Assembly (NCBI RefSeq): GCF_025144465.1 | Contig: NZ_CP083553.1 | Coordinates: 268,501-332,500 of the forward strand | From: Leisingera sp. S132 | Lineage (GTDB): Bacteria > Pseudomonadota > Alphaproteobacteria > Rhodobacterales > Rhodobacteraceae | Direction of reading: 5' to 3' | DNA: 64,000 bases | Shown: positions 1-10,008 of the stretch, piece after piece | Layout: every line of letters starts with the position of its first letter | How positions within the stretch are numbered: position 1 is the stretch's first letter | Made by a program: the position numbers and the translations under genes | Notes under the pieces: generated by a model | Databases searched by the model: none | Seen by the model: only the letters and a program-made list of their open reading frames with translations | Told to the model about the DNA's origin: nothing

Positions 1-783
1 CGCCAGCGCGCCGGAGGTGCCAAGGCAGAACAGCACAAGGCGGGTGGGATTCACGCCGGCAAACTTGGCCGCGCGCGGCGCTTCTCCACTGAGGCGGATG
101 TGGTAGCCGGTCATGTGGCGGTTCAGCAGAACATAGGCAAAGATCACCGCAATCAGCGCCGCAACCACGCCCCAGTGCATGCCGGAGCCTGCGATCAGCT
201 CGGCGTTATGGGCGCTGTCCCAGGATTGCAGGTTGCGGGAGCCGGGGAAGCCGAAGCCCTCCGGGTTCTTCAAGAGGCCCAGCGAGACAGATGCGAGTAA
301 CTGCTCGGCCACATAGACCAGCATCAGCGAGACCAGGATTTCATTGGTGCCAAAGCGGGTTTTCAGCACTGCCGGGATCATCGCCCAGATCCAGCCGCCG
401 AAGGCGCCGGCGATTACCATGAACGGGAAGATGAGGAACGACTCGGAGGGGTAGAAAGCAAGGCCCGCCCCGGCGCCGAAGATGGCGCCCATGATGTACT
501 GGCCCTCGGCGCCGATGTTCCAGATGCCTGCCCTAAAGCCTAGCGACAGGCCGATGGCAATCAGCACCAGCGGCGCGCCTTTCACCAGCAGCTGCGGGCG
601 GTAGTAGAAGGAGAACTCGCCGAACAGCGGCTCCCAGAAGATGGTGCGGATCGCCTCGACCGGCGGTTTGCCAAGCGCGGCAAACAGCAGCCCGCCAAAA
701 AGCATCGTCGCCAGCACTGCCACCAGCGGCGTTGCCATCGACCAGGCGCGTGACGGCTGCGGCCGTTTCTCAAGCCGGATCAT
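1..783 (-). CDS. ABC transporter permease, nucleoside/BmpA type (partial)
   Basis: Inner-membrane permease of a purine-nucleoside-type ABC importer. Reading right to left from an ATG at 783, the frame is open to the window edge, so the C-terminus is missing. The N-terminus MIRLEKRPQPSRAW is basic and is followed by hydrophobic helices. The motif IGLSLGFRAGIWNIGAEGQ near residues 77-96 is typical of the BPD_transp_2 permeases (YufP/NupP-like). It lies 57 bp downstream of the ATP-binding gene on the same strand, as in bmpA-ATPase-permease-permease operons. The substrate is inferred from the family only. Confidence 0.85.
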   Translation of the reverse strand, partial: MIRLEKRPQPSRAWSMATPLVAVLATMLFGGLLFAALGKPPVEAIRTIFWEPLFGEFSFYYRPQLLVKGAPLVLIAIGLSLGFRAGIWNIGAEGQYIMGAIFGAGAGLAFYPSESFLIFPFMVIAGAFGGWIWAMIPAVLKTRFGTNEILVSLMLVYVAEQLLASVSLGLLKNPEGFGFPGSRNLQSWDSAHNAELIAGSGMHWGVVAALIAVIFAYVLLNRHMTGYHIRLSGEAPRAAKFAGVNPTRLVLFCLGTSGALA

Positions 784-840
784 GAAGCGGCTCCCTTTTC
801 ATCTTTCCAAAAATACTCCCGCCGGAGGCGTCCCGAATTC

Positions 841-2358
841 TCATACATGCGCCACCTCCATGCCGTGGGCGCCGCCCATCATCAGGCCGATCTCGTCCAC
901 CGTCAGTCCTGCCGCTTCGCGCGGGGCGCTGAGGCGGCCTTCGTTCAGGGCGGCAAAGCTGTCGGAGATTTCCATCAGCTCATCCAGATCCTGGCTGATG
1001 CAGATCACCGCCGCGCCCTTGGCGGCGAGGTCCAGCAGCGACTGGCGGATGGCGGCGGCGGCGGCGGCATCGACGCCCCAGGTCGGCTGGTTCACCACCA
1101 GCACATCCGGGTCCTGCAGCACCTCGCGCCCGATCACGAATTTCTGCAGGTTGCCGCCGGACAATGAACGCGCTGCATTACCGGGACCGGGCGTGCGCAC
1201 GTCAAATGCCTTGATGATGCGCTCGGCAAAGTCCTTGGTCTTGCCCCAGTCGAGGAAGCCGTTCTTTTCCAGCCTCTCGCGCACAGATCCGGTGAGCATG
1301 GCGTTTTCGGTCAGGCTCATGTCCGGGGCGGCGGCGTGGCCGAGGCGTTCCTCCGGCGCGGCCAGCACACCAAGCTTGCGCCGGGCGGTGGGGCCCAGCT
1401 TGCCGATCGGCTGACCGTGCAGCTTCACCGCGTCGGGTTCGGTCAGGGTTTCGCCGGACAGCACGCCCAGCAGTTCATCCTGGCCGTTGCCGGCAACACC
1501 GCCGATGCCGAGGATCTCACCCTTGCGCACGGTCAGATGCACGTTCTTGAGCGCAGTGCCAAAGGCGGAGGGGGCAGGCACCGACAGGCCGGAGATGTCC
1601 ATTGCCACGGCGCCGAACTCGCGGCTGCCGCGTTCGGGGGTCTGCAGGGTGCTGCCGACCATCATTTCCGCCATGTCGCGGGCAGAGGTTTCAGAGGGAA
1701 TGCATTCGCCCACATTCTTGCCCAGCCGCAGGATGGAGGCGTGGTCGCAGAGGGTGCGGATTTCTTCCAGCTTGTGGGAAATATAGAGGATCGAGGTGCC
1801 CTCTGACTGCAGCTTCTGCAGGGTCTTGAACAGGATCTCCACTTCCTGCGGCGTCAGCACCGAGGTCGGCTCATCCATGATCAGGAGCTTGGGGTCCTGC
1901 AGCAGGCAGCGGATGATCTCAACCCGCTGTCGCTCCCCTGCCGACAGGTCGCCGACAGTGCGGTAGGGATCGAGCGGCAGGCCGTAGGTTTCCGACACCT
2001 CGCGGATGCGGGCAGCGAGGTCGCGCATCTCGGGCGGGTTTTCCATGCCCAGGGCGATGTTTTCGGCCACGTTGAGCGCGTCGAACAGCGAGAAGTGCTG
2101 GAACACCATGGCGATGCCGTCGGCGCGCGCCTGGCGCGGCTCTGCGGGCTCATAGGGCTGGCCGCGCAGCAGCATCTTGCCGCTGTCGGGTTTGACCAGC
2201 CCGTAGATCATCTTGACCAGAGTCGACTTGCCGGCGCCGTTTTCGCCCAGCAGGGCGTGGACTTCGCCTTCGCCGATGTCAAAGGAGACAGTGTCATTTG
2301 CCACCACTCCGGGGTAGGCCTTGGTCAGGCCCTGAAGGCTCAACAGTGGTACAGTCAC
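841..2358 (-). CDS. ABC transporter ATP-binding protein, nucleoside type
   Basis: Double-ABC ATPase of 505 residues that should power the adjacent permease. The first domain has an intact Walker A (GENGAGKST, about residues 38-46), signature LSAGERQRVE and Walker B LLIMDEP. The second domain has the degenerate Walker A GVAGNGQDE and signature LSGGNLQKF, the usual asymmetry of the YufO/RbsA-like family. The start codon is GTG at 2358 with an AGAGGA-like ribosome site about 11 bp upstream. The length is normal for the family. It is probably the first or second gene of the importer operon, with the binding protein outside the window or elsewhere. Confidence 0.9.
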   Translation of the reverse strand: MTVPLLSLQGLTKAYPGVVANDTVSFDIGEGEVHALLGENGAGKSTLVKMIYGLVKPDSGKMLLRGQPYEPAEPRQARADGIAMVFQHFSLFDALNVAENIALGMENPPEMRDLAARIREVSETYGLPLDPYRTVGDLSAGERQRVEIIRCLLQDPKLLIMDEPTSVLTPQEVEILFKTLQKLQSEGTSILYISHKLEEIRTLCDHASILRLGKNVGECIPSETSARDMAEMMVGSTLQTPERGSREFGAVAMDISGLSVPAPSAFGTALKNVHLTVRKGEILGIGGVAGNGQDELLGVLSGETLTEPDAVKLHGQPIGKLGPTARRKLGVLAAPEERLGHAAAPDMSLTENAMLTGSVRERLEKNGFLDWGKTKDFAERIIKAFDVRTPGPGNAARSLSGGNLQKFVIGREVLQDPDVLVVNQPTWGVDAAAAAAIRQSLLDLAAKGAAVICISQDLDELMEISDSFAALNEGRLSAPREAAGLTVDEIGLMMGGAHGMEVAHV

Positions 2359-2990
2359 GTGCGCCGGTCCTCTTTCATTGTTCTGATCCCCCTGTCAGCC
2401 GCCGCGGCGGGCATCCCGGTTTCCGTTTCATTGCGGGTGGCCGGATGCAGTGCCGCCAAGGGATACTGCCGGTTTCCCGCCATGGGAATAGTTTTCGGGC
2501 AAATGCCCAGCGATTTCAGAGGTATGGCAGCGGGGGTGCCATGATGGAACGGCACCAGAGGTGCGCGCGCCAGGCAGCATCGGCCCTGAGCACAGGTCAA
2601 GCTGACCCACATTGCATTGCGAGTTGCGCATCTTCCCGATACCGCCGCTTTACCCTGTTGACCCGGAATACCGTCCCCTCGATGCGGCGCAGAAGGGAGG
2701 CGGGCTGTTTATTGCTTGCTGCCAGCAGCCTAGGGAGCGGTCCGTCGCCAAAGCAAGGAAAACCGGTGCTGCGCTGCAGTATCTTGCGGAGCAAGAAAAT
2801 TGCGACACATACGGGTAGGCCGTTAATATTTATGCGTTTTATCTGCAGATTTGCGGAGGCTTTACGCGCTGGATGCGAAAGAGTTTCAACAAAATGGATA
2901 AAATGCACTGCCCACCGCACTGGTTTTGGCGGGTGTTCATCGCACAGATCGCTCTTTCACCTCTGCGTGTCAATAAGATAGCGTGGCGCC
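2359..2990. other. Intergenic region before dnaE
   Basis: This 632-bp gap lies between the divergent ABC ATPase and dnaE genes. No frame in it shows both good codon use and a ribosome site. It should contain both promoters. The last 180 bp are AT-richer than the surroundings. I could not assign exact promoter boxes or a terminator. Confidence 0.5.
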
Positions 2991-5900
2991 ATGACAAGCT
3001 CTCCCCGATTCATTCACCTGCGCACCCATACCGAATACTCGCTGCTGGAAGGCGCCGTGCGGCTGAAAAAGCTGCCGGACCTGTGCAAGAAGCACGAGAT
3101 GCCCGCGATTGCGGTGACGGACACCAACAACCTGTTCTCGGCACTGGAGTTTTCGGTGTCGGCAAGCGGCGCCGGGGTGCAGCCGATCATCGGCTGCCAG
3201 GTGGATCTGCGGTTCACCGAACCGGCGCCGGGGGAGCGGCCCAAACCGCCCGCGCCGCTGGTGCTGCTGGCGCAGAGCGAGGCGGGCTATGAGCATCTGA
3301 TGAAGCTGAACTCCTGCCTGTATCTGCGGCAGGGGGGCGAGCTTCCGCATGTGACGCTGGAGGAGCTGGAAGAGAACGCGGGCGACGTGATCTGCCTCAG
3401 CGGCGGGCCGGACGGGCCGGTGGGGCGGCTGCTGCAAATGGGCCAGCGCCCGGCAGCGGAGGCGCTGATGCAGCGGCTGAAGGGCATCTTCCCGAACCGC
3501 CTGTATGTGGAGCTGCAGCGCCATCCGGGCGAACACGGCCAGCCGGAGGCGGAGAAGCAGACCGAGCGCGGCCATGTGGAGATGGCCTATGCCATGGACT
3601 TGCCGCTGGTCGCCACCAATGACGTCTACTTCCCCAACACGGAGATGTTCGAGGCGCATGACGCGATGATCTGTATCGCCGAGGGCGCCTATGTCGATCA
3701 GGTGGAGCCGCGCCGGCGGCTGACCGCGCAGCATTACTTCAAGAGCCAGGAGGAGATGGTTGCGCTGTTTGCCGACCTGCCCGAGGCGATTGAAAACACG
3801 GTGGAGATCGCCAGGCGCTGCGCCTTCATGGCCTACCGGCGGGACCCGATCCTGCCGAAGTTTGCCGATGACGAGGTCGCCGAACTGCGCCGCATCGCCA
3901 ACGAGGGGTTGCAGCAGCGGCTGGCGGTGATCCCGCATGCGGTGAGCGTCGAGGAATACCAGGAACGGCTCGATTTCGAGCTGGGCATCATCGAGGGGAT
4001 GGGCTTCCCGGGCTACTTCCTGATCGTTGCCGACTTTATCCAATGGGCCAAGGACCACGACATTCCGGTGGGGCCGGGGCGGGGCTCCGGTGCGGGTTCG
4101 CTGGTGGCCTATGCGCTGACGATTACCGACCTTGACCCGTTGCGCTACAGCTTGCTGTTCGAACGCTTCCTGAACCCGGAACGGGTGTCGATGCCCGACT
4201 TCGACATCGACTTCTGCATGGACCGCCGGGAAGAGGTGATCAAATACGTGCAGGAGAAATATGGCCGCGACAAGGTAGGGCAGATCATCACCTTTGGCGC
4301 GCTTCTGTCCAAGGCGGCGGTGCGCGACATGGGGCGGGTGCTGCAGATGCCCTATGGCCAAGTGGACCGGCTCTCCAAGCTGATCCCGGTCGAAGGCGTG
4401 AAGCCGATGTCCATCGCCGACGCGCTGAAGGAAGAGCCGCGGCTGAGCGAGGAAGCCCGCAATGAGCCGGTGGTGGACCGGCTGCTGACCTATGGCCAGC
4501 AGGTGGAGGGGCTGTTGCGCTCTGCCGGCACCCACGCGGCGGGTGTGGTGATCGGGGATAGGCCGCTGGATGCGCTGGTGCCGCTCTACCGCGATCCGCG
4601 TTCCGACATGCCGGCAACCCAGTTCAACATGAAATGGGTGGAGCAGGCGGGGCTGGTCAAGTTCGACTTCCTGGGCCTCAAGACCCTGACCGTCATTCAG
4701 AACGCGATGGACCTGGTTTTTCAGTCGGGCCGCGACCTGCATATCGCCGCCGATGGCACCCAGCTTTATGAGCCGCCGGAGGGGGCGGAGAACCAGATCA
4801 ACGCCATTCCGCTGGACGACAAGGTCACATACGATCTGTATTCCCGTGCCAAGACGGTGGCGGTGTTCCAGGTGGAATCCACCGGCATGATGGATGCGCT
4901 GAAGCGCATGAAACCCACCTGTATCGAGGACATCGTGGCGCTGGTGGCGCTGTACCGTCCCGGCCCGATGGAAAACATCCCGGTCTATTGCGAGGTGAAG
5001 AACGGCCAGCGCGAGATCACCTCGGTCCATCCGCTGATCGACCACATCCTGGAGGAAACCCAGGGCATCATCGTCTATCAGGAGCAGGTGATGCAGATCG
5101 CCCAGGTGATGGCGAACTATACGCTGGGCGGCGCCGACCTTTTGCGCCGGGCGATGGGTAAGAAGATCAAGGAGGCGATGGACGCCGAGCGTCCGAAGTT
5201 TGAGAAGGGCGCGGCGGAGAACGGGGTCGAAAAGAAGAAGGCCAGCGAGGTTTTCGACCTGTTGGAGAAATTCGCCAACTACGGCTTCAACAAATCGCAC
5301 GCTGCGGCCTATGCGGTGGTGTCGTATCAGACCGGCTGGCTGAAGGCGAACCACCCGGTGGAGTTCATGGCCGGCGTCATGAACTGCGATATCCATCTGA
5401 CTGACAAGCTGGCGATCTACTTTGAGGAAGTGAAGAAGGGGCTGGGGCTGAAATATGTGCCGCCCTGCATCAACCGCTCGCTGGCGACCTTCAACGTGGT
5501 GAACGGGGAGCTGGTCTATGCGCTGGGCGCGCTGAAGAACGTCGGTCTGGATGTAATGCGGCTGGTGGCTGAAGCGCGCAAAGAGGGCGAGTACGAGAAG
5601 CCCTTTGTCAATGTCTTCGACTTTGCCCGCCGGGTGAACCTCAAGAAGGTCGGCAAGCGGCCCTTGGAGATGCTGGCGCGGGCAGGGGCCTTTGACCAGC
5701 TGGACAGCAACCGCCGCCGGGTGTTTGAGAGCCTGGGCGCGCTGGTGGATTACTCCGCCGCGGTGCATGACCAGCGGAATTCCAGCCAGGTGTCGCTGTT
5801 TGGCGAAGCGGGCGAGGACCTGCCGGAGCCGCGGCTGCCGTCGGTGCCGGACTGGCTGCCGGCCGAGCGTTTGTCTGAGGAATTCAAGGCGATCGGCTTT

Positions 5901-6503
5901 TACCTCTCGGGCCACCCGCTGGACGACTACATGCCCGCGCTGAAGCGCAAGAAGGTGATGACGCTGGACGAAGTGACAGCCAAGGCCGAGCGCGGGCCGT
6001 TCATGGCCAAGATGGGTGGCGTCGTTGCAGGCCGGCAGGAACGTAAATCCGCCCGCGGCAACCGCTTTGCCTTTGCCCAGCTGTCGGACCCGTCAGGCGC
6101 CTATGAGGTGACGCTGTTCTCCGAGGTGCTGGAGAAGAGCCGCGAGTTCCTGGAAACCGGCGCCAAGGTGGTGATCACCGCCGAGGCAACAATGGAGAGC
6201 GACCAGCTGAAGCTGCTGGTGCGTTCCGTCGGTCCGGTGGACAGCGCCATTGCCGACGCCGGGCGCAGTTCCCTGCGAGTCTACCTGAGCGATGCGGCGG
6301 CGGTCGGCACCGTGGCGCAGGTGCTGGAGGACGCCAAGGCGGCGGCCCGCAATGCGTCCCGCGGCGAGGTCTATATGTACCTGCAGGACCCTGGCCTGCC
6401 CGGCGATGTGGAGATGGACCTGGGCCAGCCCTTCCCGATCAACCCTCAGATCAAGGGCGCCCTGAAGTCCCTCGATGGGGTGATGGATGTGGAGGAGATT
6501 TAG
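2991..6503 (+). CDS. dnaE: DNA polymerase III subunit alpha
   Basis: Replicative polymerase catalytic subunit, 1170 residues, close to the usual length of about 1160. The N-terminal PHP domain starts HLRTHTEYSLLEGA. The polymerase core has GPGRGSGAGSLVAY (about 363-376) and the catalytic aspartates in PDFDIDF (about 402-408). The finger motif YGFNKSHAAAYA lies near residue 765, and a C-terminal OB-fold follows GGVVAGRQERKSARGN. The length and the presence of the C-terminal region fit DnaE1 rather than the mutagenic DnaE2. The ATG at 2991 directly precedes the conserved PHP start. The ribosome site is weak. It is monocistronic, with a 167-bp gap to the next gene. Confidence 0.97.
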   Translation: MTSSPRFIHLRTHTEYSLLEGAVRLKKLPDLCKKHEMPAIAVTDTNNLFSALEFSVSASGAGVQPIIGCQVDLRFTEPAPGERPKPPAPLVLLAQSEAGYEHLMKLNSCLYLRQGGELPHVTLEELEENAGDVICLSGGPDGPVGRLLQMGQRPAAEALMQRLKGIFPNRLYVELQRHPGEHGQPEAEKQTERGHVEMAYAMDLPLVATNDVYFPNTEMFEAHDAMICIAEGAYVDQVEPRRRLTAQHYFKSQEEMVALFADLPEAIENTVEIARRCAFMAYRRDPILPKFADDEVAELRRIANEGLQQRLAVIPHAVSVEEYQERLDFELGIIEGMGFPGYFLIVADFIQWAKDHDIPVGPGRGSGAGSLVAYALTITDLDPLRYSLLFERFLNPERVSMPDFDIDFCMDRREEVIKYVQEKYGRDKVGQIITFGALLSKAAVRDMGRVLQMPYGQVDRLSKLIPVEGVKPMSIADALKEEPRLSEEARNEPVVDRLLTYGQQVEGLLRSAGTHAAGVVIGDRPLDALVPLYRDPRSDMPATQFNMKWVEQAGLVKFDFLGLKTLTVIQNAMDLVFQSGRDLHIAADGTQLYEPPEGAENQINAIPLDDKVTYDLYSRAKTVAVFQVESTGMMDALKRMKPTCIEDIVALVALYRPGPMENIPVYCEVKNGQREITSVHPLIDHILEETQGIIVYQEQVMQIAQVMANYTLGGADLLRRAMGKKIKEAMDAERPKFEKGAAENGVEKKKASEVFDLLEKFANYGFNKSHAAAYAVVSYQTGWLKANHPVEFMAGVMNCDIHLTDKLAIYFEEVKKGLGLKYVPPCINRSLATFNVVNGELVYALGALKNVGLDVMRLVAEARKEGEYEKPFVNVFDFARRVNLKKVGKRPLEMLARAGAFDQLDSNRRRVFESLGALVDYSAAVHDQRNSSQVSLFGEAGEDLPEPRLPSVPDWLPAERLSEEFKAIGFYLSGHPLDDYMPALKRKKVMTLDEVTAKAERGPFMAKMGGVVAGRQERKSARGNRFAFAQLSDPSGAYEVTLFSEVLEKSREFLETGAKVVITAEATMESDQLKLLVRSVGPVDSAIADAGRSSLRVYLSDAAAVGTVAQVLEDAKAAARNASRGEVYMYLQDPGLPGDVEMDLGQPFPINPQIKGALKSLDGVMDVEEI

Positions 6504-6670
6504 GCTTTTTGCGAAGATTGACAGAAGGACTGAGCGCGGATAGCGGTGGCAGCATGGAAGAGTTATTGCATAAACCTTATTGCCACCACGTTCTATTGCG
6601 GGGTCGGCACCATTGATGCTTCCGGTCTGACTTTGACGAGATTTCGTAGTGTCATTCCGGAGTAAGAACT

Positions 6671-7249
6671 GTGAGCATTCCAGAAGTATTGTGTGACCGC
6701 GTTTTTGAAGCGGCTGAATTCGTATCTGCTGATTTCTGCAAGCAGATGATCGCTCGGGCTCATGAACTTGGGTTCGAAGAAGCGATGATCAACACTGAAC
6801 GTGGTGTCGAGGCCATTCCGGATATCCGGAACAATGACCGGGTGGTCTTTGATGACCCAGCGCTTGCCAGTTCCTTTTGGTGGAAAGTTAAACCTTCCTT
6901 TTCCGCCTCATTCAATGGTGCGGTCGCTGTAGGGTTGAACGAGCGGTTTCGGTTGTACCGTTACCATCCCGGTCATTTTTTTGATTGGCATCAGGACGGC
7001 GAGTACCGCAGTGCTGAAGGCGGTGTCAGCCGTTTCACTATGATGGTGTACCTCAATGAAGGTTTCGAGGGAGGGGGCACAAGTTTTGCGGATGTGTTCT
7101 CACCTTTCCGCTTTGCAGATTTCACCATTCGGCCTGCAACCGGCAAGGCTCTGTTCTTTCATCATCCGTTGTCCCACAGGGGCGATCCAGTGCTGTCTGG
7201 CGTAAAGTACGCTTTGCGGACGGATGTGATGTTTGACGCCGCTGGGTAA
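6671..7249 (+). CDS. 2OG-Fe(II) oxygenase, prolyl-4-hydroxylase-like
   Basis: Predicted non-haem iron dioxygenase of 192 residues that would couple 2-oxoglutarate decarboxylation to hydroxylation of an unknown substrate. The iron ligands are visible as HQD (H107, D109) in DWHQDGEY and the distal histidine in PLSHRGDPV (about H169). A downstream arginine (YALRTD) fits the 2OG carboxylate contact. The start is GTG at 6671 with GGAG about 10 bp upstream. The gene stands alone between dnaE and a convergent unknown gene. Its GC content is visibly lower than that of dnaE, which may indicate transfer. Target protein or small-molecule substrate is not predictable. Confidence 0.8.
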   Translation: MSIPEVLCDRVFEAAEFVSADFCKQMIARAHELGFEEAMINTERGVEAIPDIRNNDRVVFDDPALASSFWWKVKPSFSASFNGAVAVGLNERFRLYRYHPGHFFDWHQDGEYRSAEGGVSRFTMMVYLNEGFEGGGTSFADVFSPFRFADFTIRPATGKALFFHHPLSHRGDPVLSGVKYALRTDVMFDAAG

Positions 7250-7333
7250 GCCCACGGCCTGGAACAGCGTCGCGGAGCGCCCAGGGTCTGCGTCAGCCTG
7301 TACAGGCGAGCTGCCGCAGGCCCTTTGCAAGCG

Positions 7334-7957
7334 TCACGCGTCCTTCGGCACCGGCAGCTTGGCGACGTCTTTCAGCAGGCGGATGGCCTCTTTCATTTCC
7401 AGCCGCAGGGTTTTCACCACTTTTTTCAGCATCCCCTTCACCTTCTTCACGCCGCCCAGGATCGTGGTCAGCTCCTTGATCCAGCCAAAGACGATCTGCA
7501 GCACCGAGGCAAAGCGGTTGAGGATCATCAGCGCGGTGTCGAGCACGCCGATCTGCTCCCAAAGCTCACGCACCCAGCCCCAGACCTGGCGGAACATTTC
7601 GACGTATTTGCGGACCACGGTTTTCAGCACTTTGACCAGGCGGGAGCGGTCGGTGGTCTTGCGGATGGTGTCGAGGATGCGCTGGCCCAGCTTGATCATG
7701 GTTTTCAGCATCTGCTCCACCCGGTCCAGCAGGCTGAGCACCGTCTGCCCGGCGGAGGTGACTTGCGCGACCGCCTTCTTGCCGGCGGTTTTGGCGATGG
7801 ACTTGGCCGCCGAGAGCATTCTCTTCATGAACTTGCGCAGCGGCATCAGCAGGGTGCGGACGCGTTTCCAGACCTTCTTGAGGTAAAACAGCACGCGGGT
7901 GTGGAGCCTATCGATGCCTTTTTCGACGAATTCCACCGGGTCGTTGGATGGTGCCAT
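7334..7957 (-). CDS. Hypothetical basic helical protein
   Basis: I do not recognise a family. The product, 207 residues from ATG 7957, is dominated by amphipathic helices with many Lys, Arg, Val and Leu residues and almost no acidic stretches. Repeating patterns such as VKVLKTVVRKYVEMF and GMLKKVVKTLRLEMKEA suggest a long coiled or membrane-apposed helical bundle. A run of G residues 8 bp upstream serves as the ribosome site, which favours 7957 over the codon at 7972. It lies downstream of slyX on the same strand with a 97-bp gap. Membrane, DNA or envelope binding are all possible. Confidence 0.6.
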   Translation of the reverse strand: MAPSNDPVEFVEKGIDRLHTRVLFYLKKVWKRVRTLLMPLRKFMKRMLSAAKSIAKTAGKKAVAQVTSAGQTVLSLLDRVEQMLKTMIKLGQRILDTIRKTTDRSRLVKVLKTVVRKYVEMFRQVWGWVRELWEQIGVLDTALMILNRFASVLQIVFGWIKELTTILGGVKKVKGMLKKVVKTLRLEMKEAIRLLKDVAKLPVPKDA

Positions 7958-8054
7958 GGCGCTGCCCCCCAATCACTTGTCACAAAATACCTGAGTGACA
8001 GCCTGCGCGGGCGGCTGTTTGGATCAAGGAAAACCGTGGTTTGTAGAGCCGGGG

Positions 8055-8249
8055 TCAGTAGTGCGGCGGGCGTTCGTCGGCGAAGACCACGCCGCCGCCG
8101 CCGTCCTGCTCCCGGGTGGCTTCGCGCTGCATCAGCATGGCGACGCGCCGGGTTAGCAGGTCAATCTCTTGCTGCTGACGGGCGATCACGTCGCTCATCT
8201 CCTCCACGCTGCGGGTCAGATGGGCGATTTGCTCTTCCAGATGCTGCAT
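8055..8249 (-). CDS. slyX: SlyX family protein
   Basis: Short coiled-coil protein of 64 residues. The heptad pattern in MQHLEEQIAHLTRSVEEMSD and the following DVIARQQQEIDLLTRRVAML segment, together with the C-terminal PPHY, match the SlyX family. The function of SlyX is not well established. It is a small cytoplasmic protein whose name comes from genes near slyD. The start is ATG at 8249. It is divergent from hisS and is followed by the unknown basic protein gene. Confidence 0.8.
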   Translation of the reverse strand: MQHLEEQIAHLTRSVEEMSDVIARQQQEIDLLTRRVAMLMQREATREQDGGGGVVFADERPPHY

Positions 8250-8355
8250 GGGTCAAGCCTTTGATTGCGGATGTGCTTAGATAGGCGTGTTGGCGGTCTA
8301 GGTCCATGGCCTCTGCATCAGAACGAGGGCCGGGACTGCCTGGGCTGGCGCGAAC

Positions 8356-8382
8356 GCGCCTGCCGGGGGGGCAGGCAGGCGC
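8356..8382. terminator. GC-rich hairpin between slyX and hisS
   Basis: GCGCCTGCC (8356-8364) pairs with GGCAGGCGC (8374-8382) across a 9-nt G-rich loop. There is no T-run, so termination is only one possibility. It lies in the divergent slyX/hisS spacer and could instead affect the 5' leader of hisS. Confidence 0.35.
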
Positions 8383-8518
8383 GGCCCGGCCTAGCGGCCG
8401 GGTGAACCGTCGGAAATGCTTCCTGCGGCCTTGCCTCCCGCGGCTCCTTCTTGCTGTTGCGGCCTGCTTCCGCTAGACCGCCAGGCGAGTGAAACCGCTA
8501 CCCGTGAGGAGGCCGCAG

Positions 8519-10006
8519 ATGGCCAAAGTGAAGAAGCAGCCCCGCCCCAAGGCGCAGACGCCGAAGGGGTTCCGTGACTATTTCGGTGCGGAGGTGACCC
8601 AGCGCAGCGAGATGCTGCGGGCCATCGCGGGTGTGTATCATCATTACGGGTTCGAGGCGCTGGAAAGCTCGGCGGTGGAAACCGTTGAGGCGCTGGGCAA
8701 GTTTCTGCCCGACGTGGACCGCCCGAACGAGGGCGTGTTCGCCTGGCAGGAGACCGAGGACGACGGCAACGGCGACTGGATGGCGCTGCGTTATGATCTG
8801 ACGGCGCCGCTGGCGCGGGTCTATGCCCAGCACCGCAACGACCTGCCGACCCCCTACCGCCGCTATGCGATGGGGCCGGTCTGGCGCAACGAGAAGCCGG
8901 GGCCGGGCCGGTTCCGCCAGTTCTATCAGTGTGATGCGGACACCGTCGGCACCGCCTCGATGGCGGCGGATGCGGAGATTTGCGCGATGCTGTCCGACAC
9001 GCTGGAGACCGTCGGCATTCCGCGCGGCGATTATCTGGTGCGGGTCAATAACCGCAAGGTGCTGAACGGCGTGCTGGAGGCGATGGGCCTGGGCGACGGC
9101 GATGCCAAGCGCGACGACGTGCTGCGCACCATCGACAAGTTCGACAAGGTAGGCGAGGCCGGCGTGCGCGAACTGCTGACCAAGGGGCGGCTGGATGCCT
9201 CCGGTGCCTTCATCGATGGGGTTGGCCTGTCGGACGATCAGGCGGCGCCGGTGCTGGCGTTCCTGACCTCCAAGGCGGCGGATGCCGCTGGCACCATCGC
9301 CAACCTGCGTGCCGCCGTGGGCGACAGCAAGGTGGGCCAGGACGGCATCGCTGAGCTGGAGCAGATCGGCGAACTGCTGGCTGCGGGCGGCTATGGCAAG
9401 GACCGGATCGAGATCGACCCCTCGGTGGTGCGCGGGCTGGGCTATTACACCGGCCCGGTGTTCGAGGCAGAGCTGACCTTTGAGATCCTCGATGAGAAAG
9501 GCCGCAAGCGGCAGTTCGGTTCGGTCTCGGGCGGCGGCCGTTATGACGGGCTGGTCAAGCGCTTTACCGGGCAGGAAGTGCCTGCGGTGGGCGTCTCGGT
9601 GGGCGTGGACCGGCTGCTGGCGGCACTGCACGCCAAGGGGCGGCTGTCGGCTGAGGCCACCGGCCCGGTGGTTGTGACCGTGATGGACCGGGACCGGATG
9701 GCGGACTACCAGGCGATGGTGGCGGAGCTGCGTAACGCGGGCATCCGGGCCGAGGTTTATCTGGGCAATCCCAAGAACTTCGGCAACCAGTTGAAATACG
9801 CGGACAAGCGGAACTCTCCTGTCGCGGTGATTGAAGGCGGTGACGAGAAGGCCAACGGCGTGGTGCAGATCAAGGACCTGATCCTGGGCGCGAAAATTGC
9901 TGAAAGCGCGACGCTGGAAGAGTGGAAGGAACGCCCCAGCCAGTTCGAAGTGCCCCGCAGCGAACTGGTCGCCAAGGTGCGTGAAATCCTGGACGGGCAG
10001 GGCTGA
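8519..10006 (+). CDS. hisS: Histidine--tRNA ligase
   Basis: Class II aminoacyl-tRNA synthetase of 495 residues from the ATG at 8519. It charges tRNA-His with histidine in the cytoplasm. Visible landmarks are [10 protein letters not shown] at the N-terminus, the motif 2 region [20 protein letters not shown], the histidine-binding segment [16 protein letters not shown], the motif 3 region [10 protein letters not shown] followed by [14 protein letters not shown], and a C-terminal anticodon-binding domain. The sequence GTGAGGAGG sits 6-14 bp before 8519, which makes that ATG the start rather than the upstream GTG at 8489. It is followed after 2 bp by hisZ, so hisS, hisZ and hisG form one operon. 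Confidence 0.96.
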   Translation: MAKVKKQPRPKAQTPKGFRDYFGAEVTQRSEMLRAIAGVYHHYGFEALESSAVETVEALGKFLPDVDRPNEGVFAWQETEDDGNGDWMALRYDLTAPLARVYAQHRNDLPTPYRRYAMGPVWRNEKPGPGRFRQFYQCDADTVGTASMAADAEICAMLSDTLETVGIPRGDYLVRVNNRKVLNGVLEAMGLGDGDAKRDDVLRTIDKFDKVGEAGVRELLTKGRLDASGAFIDGVGLSDDQAAPVLAFLTSKAADAAGTIANLRAAVGDSKVGQDGIAELEQIGELLAAGGYGKDRIEIDPSVVRGLGYYTGPVFEAELTFEILDEKGRKRQFGSVSGGGRYDGLVKRFTGQEVPAVGVSVGVDRLLAALHAKGRLSAEATGPVVVTVMDRDRMADYQAMVAELRNAGIRAEVYLGNPKNFGNQLKYADKRNSPVAVIEGGDEKANGVVQIKDLILGAKIAESATLEEWKERPSQFEVPRSELVAKVREILDGQG

Positions 10007-10008
10007 TC

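Noticed and set aside
2970-5915. A 981-codon open frame antisense to dnaE
   Set aside because: It is a high-GC shadow of dnaE. The translation is rich in His, Arg, Gln and Leu with no family motifs, while the plus strand has all DnaE motifs.
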